Positions 1 to 4,477 of a stretch of 8,259 nucleotides of DNA are shown here, piece after piece. Origin of the DNA: HO2-45-28 sp964574495. Lineage in GTDB: Bacteria > Patescibacteriota > Minisyncoccia > HO2-45-28. Position 1 is the first letter of the stretch. Each line of letters begins with the position of its first letter. The position numbers and the translations under genes were made by a program. The stretch is taken from contig CAZNNT010000028.1 in the NCBI GenBank assembly GCA_964574495.1, positions 1 through 8,259 of the forward strand, in the 5' to 3' direction. The notes under the pieces are model-generated. The model was not told the DNA's origin, did no database searches, and saw only the letters and a list, made by a program, of their open reading frames with translations.

Positions 1-254
1 CTTCTCTGCGGGTCCGTCGCCGCTTCCTTGGCGTACGCAAAAAATTCGTAGGTCGTAAGCGTGCCTTCTTGAAATCTCCGCCACATTTCCACATCTTTTT
101 GCGTTAATTTCTCGGGATCAAACGCATTATCTATAAAGTTGGCGGTATTCAATTCTCTCGATTCTTCTTTCCTCTGGACCTCGCGTGCGTGTTCTTTCAG
201 CTGCGCCAATTCCTCCTCTGGTGAAAACTGTTCTTCTAATTTTTCAAAACTCAT
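1..254 (-). CDS. Hypothetical acidic protein, N-terminal 84 codons only (runs off left edge)
   Basis: I do not recognise this protein. The frame opens with ATG at 254 and stays open to the window edge. The visible residues begin MSFEKLEEQFSPEEELAQL and are rich in Glu, Lys and Gln; the first ~35 look strongly helical and charged, with no signal peptide or membrane segment. The start codon overlaps the htpX stop as ATGA (251-254). An AGAGGA ribosome-binding site lies 8 bases upstream, inside the htpX coding end, so the two genes are almost certainly co-transcribed and translationally coupled. That makes a cytoplasmic role linked to HtpX, or simple operon membership, the natural guess, but nothing in the sequence identifies a function. 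The C-terminus is outside the window. The coding call is good; the function is unknown. Confidence 0.75.
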   Translation of the reverse strand, partial: MSFEKLEEQFSPEEELAQLKEHAREVQRKEESRELNTANFIDNAFDPEKLTQKDVEMWRRFQEGTLTTYEFFAYAKEAATDPQR

Positions 255-1153
255 ATGTTTATTCCTCTTAATCTGGCAACTCTCTCTTCCGTCGGGGGGT
301 GGGTCATAAACAATTTCGCAACCACATTATGCTTTTTACCATGCGGGTCGGAAATCCACAAATGGGCCGTGGCGTTATTGGCTGAACGCATCGGACGGGA
401 ATAGGCCGAAATTTTTTCAAGAGCTTTCGCGAGCCCCTCCGGATAGCGCGTAAGCATGGCGCCCGAAGCGTCTGCCAAAAACTCACGCTTACGGGAAATA
501 GCAAGCTGAATCAGCATAGCTGAAAGCGGCGCCAAAATAGAAAAAATAATTCCTATCAAAATCATCACCGTGCCTCCTCCGCCGCGCCTGTCCTGATCTC
601 CAAACATGCCCCTAAACCAAAGCGAGCGCATGAAAAAATCGGAAAGAAGAGCCACGAAACCCACAAGAACCACAACAACGGTTGATAAAAGCATATCGCG
701 ATTGCCGATATGCGAAAGTTCGTGCGAGATAACTCCTTCCAGCTCCGTGCGGTCAAGCCGTTCCAAAAGCCCCGTAGTTACGGCCACAACAGCATGCTTT
801 GGATCGCGCCCCGTGGCAAAAGCATTTGGAGAAGGGTCATTAACCAAATAAACTTTCGGCATCGAGAGGCCTGCGGTAATCGCCAGATTTTCAACCACAT
901 TGTAAAGTTCGGGCGCCTTGCTTTTTTCAACAGGTTCGGCCCGGCTCATTTTGAGTACCAGTTTGTCGGAATACCAGTAGGCCAAAACATTCATAATGAC
1001 GCTGAAAAGAACGGCAAAAATCAAAATGGACGAATTGCCGTAGGCCTGCGAGAAAATCCATCCGACGCCAATCACAAAAACCAAAAATCCGGCGAACAAA
1101 AACCAGGTTTTGCGGATATTTGATTCGCGGTGTTTATATAAATTAACGGCCAT
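251..1153 (-). CDS. htpX: HtpX, membrane-bound M48 family zinc metalloprotease
   Basis: HtpX is an integral cytoplasmic-membrane endopeptidase that degrades damaged membrane proteins during envelope stress. The 300-residue length is normal for the family. Seen in the translation: two N-terminal membrane segments (about 16-37 and 41-62); the zinc motif HELSH at 144-148, with catalytic Glu145; two further hydrophobic segments (about 155-175 and 195-219); and the third zinc ligand Glu224 in the context REFLADASGA. The C-terminus has the usual THPPTEERVARLR motif. The start at 1153 gives the family-typical beginning MAVNLYKHRESNIRKTW. No Shine-Dalgarno is visible before it; instead a TAAAAT box ends 6 bases upstream, which would fit a leaderless mRNA. 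The stop overlaps the next gene by four bases. LemA, a frequent neighbour of HtpX, lies about 1.8 kb upstream on the same strand. Confidence 0.96.
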   Translation of the reverse strand: MAVNLYKHRESNIRKTWFLFAGFLVFVIGVGWIFSQAYGNSSILIFAVLFSVIMNVLAYWYSDKLVLKMSRAEPVEKSKAPELYNVVENLAITAGLSMPKVYLVNDPSPNAFATGRDPKHAVVAVTTGLLERLDRTELEGVISHELSHIGNRDMLLSTVVVVLVGFVALLSDFFMRSLWFRGMFGDQDRRGGGGTVMILIGIIFSILAPLSAMLIQLAISRKREFLADASGAMLTRYPEGLAKALEKISAYSRPMRSANNATAHLWISDPHGKKHNVVAKLFMTHPPTEERVARLRGINI

Positions 1154-1165
1154 ACACTGATTTTA
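1154..1165 (-). promoter_or_regulatory. Possible htpX -10 box placing transcription start at the ATG
   Basis: TAAAAT (1165 to 1160) is followed by six bases and then the htpX ATG. If it is a -10 box, transcription starts at or next to the start codon, which agrees with the missing ribosome-binding site. The -35 region is poor (CTTTTA at a 17-base spacing), so this is a weak call. Confidence 0.3.
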
Positions 1166-1177
1166 CAAAATTTGCTG

Positions 1178-1207
1178 CAAAATAAAAGGGCAGACCTTCA
1201 TCTGTCC
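1178..1207 (-). terminator. Likely intrinsic terminator after the membrane-protein gene
   Basis: On the minus strand, GGACAGA and TCTGCCC pair as a 7-bp stem (one G-U) around a 6-base loop, followed by TTTTATTTTG. It lies between the 1285-1788 gene and htpX and would separate the two transcription units. The stem is short, so termination may be partial. Confidence 0.5.
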
Positions 1208-1284
1208 TTCTCGTTTTGTTTTGTTCTTGCTTTGATTTTTTAAGCGGGGTTAATCTGGCAACAGGCTAGCGAGATTTTCCGCCC

Positions 1285-1788
1285 CTAAACTTTTCTTTTA
1301 TGATCCGTTGCTTCAGTTAGCTTGAAAAACCACGGAACCACGATACCCTCGTCAATAAAATGCAATATAAATCCGGCAAGCAGTGCGTTGGGCCAAAAAC
1401 TTACAAATCCCAAAGACGGAAAAAGCAATGTCCACAACATCAANNNNNNNNNNCCGGCGTTCAAAAAGGGAGCTAGGGCCAAATAAAAGTTTTTTGTCAG
1501 TTGACGAGAAACATTGTGAGTTAGACCTTTATTCCTAAGTATCCCAACAATATAGCCACCGAGAATCTCCAACAAGAAAACCCCTATAACAACGGCGCTA
1601 ATCAAGACGATAAGCAGCGCTTGGAGAAAGTTTACAGCAGAATTGATATCGGGAAAAAGAGGGAATATAAACTTTACGACAATAGCATCCAAAAGGACGA
1701 CGCTGAAAAACGCGGGAAGGTAGTATTTTCTCGAGCCGGGCATGACAAATAGAACTGCCCAAAAAACAAGATTTTGGATCATACTCAT
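1285..1788 (-). CDS. Small polytopic membrane protein of unknown function (contains assembly gap)
   Basis: I do not recognise this protein. From the chosen start it has about 167 residues, if the 10 Ns stand for a true in-frame stretch. Hydrophobic segments lie at roughly 4-17, 22-46, 51-84, 102-130 and 133-155, and the tail is polar and basic (HKRKV). I see no enzyme motif. The frame is open further upstream to an ATG at 1974, but that part would translate the repeat and palindrome at 1859-1948 and is rejected. The start at 1788 begins MSMIQNLVFW. It has no ribosome-binding site of its own and overlaps, as ATGA, the stop of a 9-codon frame that does have a perfect one. Alternatively, a one-base sequence error joins that frame to this one. 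The gap leaves the middle and the true length uncertain. Confidence 0.65.
   Translation of the reverse strand: MSMIQNLVFWAVLFVMPGSRKYYLPAFFSVVLLDAIVVKFIFPLFPDINSAVNFLQALLIVLISAVVIGVFLLEILGGYIVGILRNKGLTHNVSRQLTKNFYLALAPFLNAXXXXLMLWTLLFPSLGFVSFWPNALLAGFILHFIDEGIVVPWFFKLTEATDHKRKV
1444..1453. other. Assembly gap (10 Ns)
   Basis: A run of exactly ten Ns interrupts the membrane-protein gene. Both flanks encode hydrophobic sequence in compatible frames, so the gap is probably short, but its real length is unknown. Confidence 0.97.
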
Positions 1789-1814
1789 CTGATAAAAACC
1801 ACAACAAGAATCAT
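1785..1814 (-). CDS. Candidate 9-residue leader peptide coupled to the membrane-protein gene
   Basis: ATG at 1814 opens a ten-codon frame encoding MILVVVFIR, then TGA. The TGA overlaps the ATG of the downstream gene (ATGA, 1785-1788). It has the best ribosome-binding site in this part of the window: GGAGGG, six bases before the ATG. The downstream gene has none, so ribosomes probably reach it by finishing this peptide. Five of nine residues are Ile, Leu or Val, which recalls branched-chain attenuator leaders, but hydrophobic codons are also expected by chance next to a membrane gene. The alternative is a small sequence error that hides one longer frame starting here. Confidence 0.4.
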   Translation of the reverse strand: MILVVVFIR

Positions 1815-1820
1815 AGTTAT

Positions 1821-1826
1821 CCCTCC
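1821..1826 (-). promoter_or_regulatory. Strong Shine-Dalgarno GGAGGG
   Basis: GGAGGG lies six bases before the ATG at 1814, the optimal spacing. It points to the small leader frame, not to the ATG of the membrane-protein gene at 1788. Confidence 0.7.
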
Positions 1827-1858
1827 GATTTATCAATGAAACCCGTGTAAAGAATACC

Positions 1859-1948
1859 AAAAACCGACGCAAAAGAAAAGAGGGAGTCGAGGAAAGGGTT
1901 TTGGTAAACCTAAAATATAACAAACCTTGACGGCCGTTAAGGTTTGTT
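1859..1948 (-). repeat. Leader element copy C (diverged): palindrome, TATA-like box, hairpin
   Basis: On the minus strand: a 30-bp near-perfect palindrome (1919-1948) with arms AACAAACCTT and AAGGTTTGTT around AACGGCCGTC; then TATATT (1919 to 1914); then a hairpin TCGAC...GTCGG (arms 1886-1890 and 1864-1868) with a pyrimidine-rich 17-base loop, followed by TTTTT. It shares with copies A and B the 10-bp core (GACGGCCGTT on the plus strand), the outer AACAAA and TGTT ends at the same 30-bp spacing, and a 13-base block CGCAAAAGAAAAG (plus strand, 1868-1880). It precedes the leader peptide and membrane-protein gene, in the same orientation as the other copies relative to theirs. Confidence 0.7.
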
Positions 1949-2004
1949 AAGCAAGAAAAAAGGATCTGCTTCATTTTTCAAATCTTTGTATATTTGTTAA
2001 GCAA
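1943..2004 (-). repeat. Pair of 12-bp direct repeats TTGCTTAACAAA, 50 bp apart
   Basis: TTGCTTAACAAA occurs at 1993-2004 and again at 1943-1954. The second copy runs into the arm of the copy C palindrome. The 50-bp spacing is near five helical turns, so the pair could be a protein-binding site for the downstream gene. This is A/T-rich DNA, so chance is possible. Confidence 0.5.
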
Positions 2005-2012
2005 AAAATGGA

Positions 2013-2038
2013 TAAAAAAAGCCGCGTCTGACGCGGCT
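2013..2038 (-). terminator. Strong intrinsic terminator of the CYTH gene
   Basis: Minus-strand stem AGCCGCGT / ACGCGGCT (8 bp, 3-base loop) at 2020-2038, followed directly by a run of Ts. It begins 14 bases after the CYTH stop codon. Confidence 0.9.
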
Positions 2039-2051
2039 CTCGTGCAAAAAT

Positions 2052-2768
2052 TTATCTAAAAATTTCGGCAATGCTTTTTTCGCAAAGTAAACCACCGAGC
2101 TGAAGCTCTTTTTCATATTCGTCTATCGTCGCAACCGCTCTATCTATTTTATCGGAGTTCAGCGGTTCAACCTCAACAAAAACTTCCAGCCTTTCCGGCG
2201 GCGAAATGCGCGCGGTTCTGTAAACCACTACTTCCACCAAATTTCCCGCGGGACTTTTCGTAATCCATATGTTTCCGCTTTGCTGAACAGTAAAAATTTT
2301 GCAAAAATCGGCAAGCGCGGCGATAACCGCCAAAAACGCCCTTATTTTTTCCGGATCTTCGTATTTTACGCTCAAATTCAATTCCCCTCTCACCATATTA
2401 GACCCTTTGTTTAATTGAAACTTTACCGTGAGCTGCGGAGAACGGTTGGCGCCAACTCTATAACGAAATATAAACTCGTCGCCGCCTCGTTCCATAATGT
2501 AGTACTGATCAACGCCAACAAAAGGAGTAAATCTTTCAACAGTAATTCCGCAATGTTTTAAGCGCTCTCCGAATCGTGTAATAAAATCGGTAATAACCAA
2601 ATCCGTATTTTCACCGTTGGGGGTAAGCCAATACTTACGTTCAATCTCCATCATTTTCCTCGGTAATTTTGAAAGATCAAAAATCTCATCTGCGCTGCCT
2701 TGAGCGCCGACAACTAAATCAAGAAGGGCCGAGGCCTCGGAAAGACCGATTTTGCCTTTTTCAGACAC
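2052..2768 (-). CDS. CYTH-domain protein (triphosphate-binding fold)
   Basis: CYTH proteins form an eight-stranded tunnel that binds triphosphates with metal ions; members include class IV adenylate cyclases, thiamine triphosphatases and inorganic triphosphatases. Seen here (238 residues from the chosen start): the family signature EIERK (E41-x-E43-x-K45) opening the first strand; basic strand residues R102, R104 (FIFRYRVG) and K116 (LTVKFQL); and the acidic strand EVFVEVEPL (E195, E199, E201) near the C-terminus. About 38 residues precede the fold. The GTG at 2768 is chosen because GAGGAG lies seven bases upstream. An in-frame ATG at 2816 lacks such a site, and one at residue 40 would remove the extension. 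Substrate and activity cannot be told. Leader element copy A lies ~85 bases upstream and a strong terminator follows. Confidence 0.8.
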   Translation of the reverse strand: MSEKGKIGLSEASALLDLVVGAQGSADEIFDLSKLPRKMMEIERKYWLTPNGENTDLVITDFITRFGERLKHCGITVERFTPFVGVDQYYIMERGGDEFIFRYRVGANRSPQLTVKFQLNKGSNMVRGELNLSVKYEDPEKIRAFLAVIAALADFCKIFTVQQSGNIWITKSPAGNLVEVVVYRTARISPPERLEVFVEVEPLNSDKIDRAVATIDEYEKELQLGGLLCEKSIAEIFR

Positions 2769-2853
2769 CAGCACTCTCCTCTTTAAAAGAAGCTGGGACC
2801 CAGATAAATTTATCACACAAAGTTTGGCAAATCAATGATTTATGCTTTAGATG

Positions 2854-2934
2854 AAAACCCGCGCAAAAGAAAAGAAGCGGGGAAAAGTATAACAAAAGCC
2901 GACGGCCGTTAGTTGGTGTTTACTTAAAACCGGT
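2854..2934 (-). repeat. Leader element copy A, near-identical to copy B
   Basis: This 81-bp segment matches 4272-4351 except for one substitution and one single-base indel. On the minus strand it contains the aligned 30-bp core (2891-2920), TATACT (2891 to 2886), then a hairpin CCCGC...GCGGG (arms 2877-2881 and 2858-2862, 14-base loop of T-rich pyrimidines) followed by TTTT. It lies between lemA (13 bases after its stop) and the CYTH gene. It could be a promoter for CYTH, an RNA leader in a lemA-CYTH transcript, or a weak terminator. No convincing -35 box is seen. Confidence 0.85.
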
Positions 2935-2946
2935 TAAAATAAAAAG

Positions 2947-3504
2947 TTAAAACTTTACGCTCACCGCTTCGCGTTCTTGAGCCGAATCAACTTCAAAAAA
3001 TTTTTCCTCGCCGAATCCGAAAATTGAAGCTATAAGATTTGAGGGAAAAGAATTAATCTTGGTATTCAGGTCGCGAACGGTCGTGTTGAAAAACCTGCGC
3101 GAGGCCTGAATTTTGTTCTCGGTATCGGCTAGCTCGCGCTGTAAATCCAAAAAGTTGGCATTGGCTTTCAAATCAGGATAATTTTCGGCAACCGCGAAAA
3201 GTGTTTTTAGGGTGTTGGAAAGCGCGTTTTCCGCACCCTCTCTTTCAATGGGCGTTCCCTTGGAAGACGCTACTTGTGCCCTTGCTTGTGTTACGTTTTC
3301 AAGCACCCCCCTTTCATGCGCCATGTAACCTTTGACTGCCTCAACCAGATTCGGAATTAAATTAAATCTTCGCTTTAACTGGACATCAATATCCGAAAGC
3401 GCCTCTTGGGCCCGAAAACGCAAAGTGATAAAACGGTTATAGGCATAAATAACCCACAAAACTATCAGAACAAATATGGCTATAATCCAATATAAAATCG
3501 TCAT
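2947..3504 (-). CDS. lemA: LemA family membrane-anchored protein
   Basis: LemA proteins have one N-terminal membrane helix and a long helical-bundle domain; their precise role is unsettled, but the gene is often next to htpX and is linked to envelope quality control. Numbering from the upstream ATG at 3513: hydrophobic helix about 6-24, then the conserved RFNLIPNLVEAVKGY (49-63), AENYPDLKAN (109-118), FLDLQRELADTENKIQASRRF (121-141) and a closing FxxF-type region near GFGEEKFFEVDSAQ. The full 188-residue length is typical. Two ATGs are possible. I choose 3504 (Met4, 185 residues) because a good promoter (TTGACG-16-TATTAT) ends seven bases before it, so an mRNA from that promoter would begin at Met4 and would not include the ATG at 3513. 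Neither start has a Shine-Dalgarno. Confidence 0.93.
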   Translation of the reverse strand: MTILYWIIAIFVLIVLWVIYAYNRFITLRFRAQEALSDIDVQLKRRFNLIPNLVEAVKGYMAHERGVLENVTQARAQVASSKGTPIEREGAENALSNTLKTLFAVAENYPDLKANANFLDLQRELADTENKIQASRRFFNTTVRDLNTKINSFPSNLIASIFGFGEEKFFEVDSAQEREAVSVKF

Positions 3505-3511
3505 ATAGCTC

Positions 3512-3539
3512 ATAATAACAAAAAAGAAAAAGGCGTCAA
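3512..3539 (-). promoter_or_regulatory. lemA promoter embedded in the preceding terminator
   Basis: TTGACG (3539 to 3534) and TATTAT (3517 to 3512), each five of six consensus bases, are separated by 16 bases. The -35 is formed by the loop and 3-prime arm of the upstream terminator hairpin, and its T-run is the spacer. The expected start of transcription falls at 3504-3505, on the second lemA ATG. Confidence 0.6.
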
Positions 3540-3547
3540 AGACGCCT
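3519..3547 (-). terminator. Intrinsic terminator of the metallopeptidase-like gene
   Basis: Minus-strand stem AGGCGTC / GACGCCT (7 bp, loop TTT) at 3531-3547, followed by TTTTTCTTTTTT. It starts two bases after the stop codon of the gene at 3550-4218. Confidence 0.88.
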
Positions 3548-3549
3548 CA

Positions 3550-4218
3550 TTAAAAGTTTGCAATTGATTCATCCATTAAGTTCGCGGCAAAATTAACCTC
3601 CTCCTCGCTTAAATATCCAACTTTATAAATATACCCATACTTTTTTTCTCCAAATAAGTGCCATAAAAAGAAAAAGGTCTTCTCTAAAAAAGAATCGAAC
3701 CTAAATACATGCCCTTTTCGGTAAAAATCCCTATAACCAAGTATCATTGCCGCTAAGTCGGTAGCCTCTTCTTTAAGTTCAAATTGGTCTGCCGCACCGA
3801 TTGAATGAATAACAATGTGAGAAATCTCGTGCGCAAGGGTTTGCACAATGCTTTCAAATGGCGCCTCCCTGAGAAAACTTTTCCTGACATATAAATTAAA
3901 AGTCGTGTTTTGAAATGCCTCTGAACCGTATATCGGCATCGGGGAATCAACGAGTAACTTAATCCAAGCCGGCGCTTTCGGAGGACCGCCCCGATTGACC
4001 CATCCAACTCTGAAATTGTTACCCAACGACATCGTATCTCTAATAAAACAAATCATGGCTAAAAAATCTTTTCTTAAATACATTTCCCGCAGATGTTCCG
4101 AATTAACAGCCGGCCTTACTCCGCCCAATTTTTCAACTAATTGCTTCACATATGTCAAAATTATTTCGTAACGTACGCCTTCCGCGATATCCCCTTCTCT
4201 CCGCCAATAATCATTCAC
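3550..4218 (-). CDS. HEXXH zinc metallopeptidase-like protein, function unknown
   Basis: From the GTG at 4218 the protein has 222 residues. The centre holds LAHEISHIVIHSIG, with HEISH at 130-134. It is followed by ELKEEATDLAAMILG, where Glu150 or Glu151 could be the third zinc ligand and Asp154 a supporting residue, an arrangement like gluzincin peptidases such as the ImmA/IrrE (M78) group. Near the C-terminus GYLSEEEVNFA (201-211) follows a hydrophobic, aromatic stretch (181-189). There is no signal peptide or clear membrane helix, so a cytoplasmic protein is likely. The GTG is preferred because GGGAGAGGG lies seven bases upstream; the frame continues to an ATG at 4284, but that part overlaps leader element copy B. 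Protease activity is inferred only from the motif. It is transcribed ahead of lemA but separated from it by a terminator. Confidence 0.72.
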   Translation of the reverse strand: MNDYWRREGDIAEGVRYEIILTYVKQLVEKLGGVRPAVNSEHLREMYLRKDFLAMICFIRDTMSLGNNFRVGWVNRGGPPKAPAWIKLLVDSPMPIYGSEAFQNTTFNLYVRKSFLREAPFESIVQTLAHEISHIVIHSIGAADQFELKEEATDLAAMILGYRDFYRKGHVFRFDSFLEKTFFFLWHLFGEKKYGYIYKVGYLSEEEVNFAANLMDESIANF

Positions 4219-4271
4219 CTTTATTCCCTCTCCCAGAATTAAGCGGACTTGTCTCCGATAACAATATAACA

Positions 4272-4351
4272 AAAACCCGCCCAAAAGAAAAGAAGCGGGA
4301 AAAGTATAACAAAAGCCGACGGCCGTTAGTTGGTGTTTACTTAAAACCGGT
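4272..4351 (-). repeat. Leader element copy B, near-identical to copy A
   Basis: This 80-bp segment is the partner of 2854-2934. Minus strand: 30-bp core at 4309-4338 containing AACGGCCGTC, TATACT (4308 to 4303), hairpin CCCGC...GCGGG (arms 4295-4299 and 4276-4280, 14-base loop) followed by TTTTT. It ends about 53 bases before the GTG of the metallopeptidase-like gene. A second TATATT-like box follows the hairpin. Confidence 0.85.
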
Positions 4352-4392
4352 CTTTATCTCAAGGCCGCCGCGAACAGAATCTCTTAAAAATT

Positions 4393-4421
4393 TTTATGAA
4401 AAAATAAATTTATCAAGTCAA
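4393..4421 (-). promoter_or_regulatory. Possible promoter for the metallopeptidase-like gene
   Basis: TTGACT (4421 to 4416), a 17-base spacer, and CATAAA (4398 to 4393) lie just after the groEL terminator. If used, leader element copy B would sit inside the 5-prime untranslated RNA instead of acting as the promoter. The -10 is only four of six. Confidence 0.35.
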
Positions 4422-4455
4422 AACCAAAAGTCCGCGTCAAATGCGCGGATTTTGG
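4420..4455 (-). terminator. Intrinsic terminator of the groESL operon
   Basis: The minus-strand arm CCAAAATCCGCG pairs with CGCGGACTTTTGG (12 bp with one bulged C, 7-base loop), followed by TTTT. It begins 22 bases after the groEL stop. Confidence 0.75.
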
Positions 4456-4477
4456 CGACTCAACCCAATATTGCATA

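Noticed and set aside
710..1123. 137-codon plus-strand frame opposite htpX
   Set aside because: Antisense shadow of htpX with no recognisable motif or start signal.
1789..1974. Upstream extension of the membrane-protein frame to an ATG at 1974
   Set aside because: It would translate the 30-bp palindrome, the TATA-like box and the hairpin of leader element copy C, has no ribosome-binding site, and encodes an arginine- and serine-rich stretch unlike the rest of the protein.
2769..2816. ATG start at 2816 for the CYTH gene
   Set aside because: No ribosome-binding site precedes it. The GTG at 2768 follows GAGGAG at ideal spacing.
4219..4284. ATG start at 4284 for the metallopeptidase-like gene
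   Set aside because: It overlaps leader element copy B and has no Shine-Dalgarno, whereas the GTG at 4218 has GGGAGAGGG seven bases upstream.
2854..4351. CRISPR array or transposon ends
   Set aside because: There are only two near-identical copies and one diverged copy, 1.0-1.4 kb apart with genes between, no regular spacers, no transposase and no terminal inverted repeats or target duplications.
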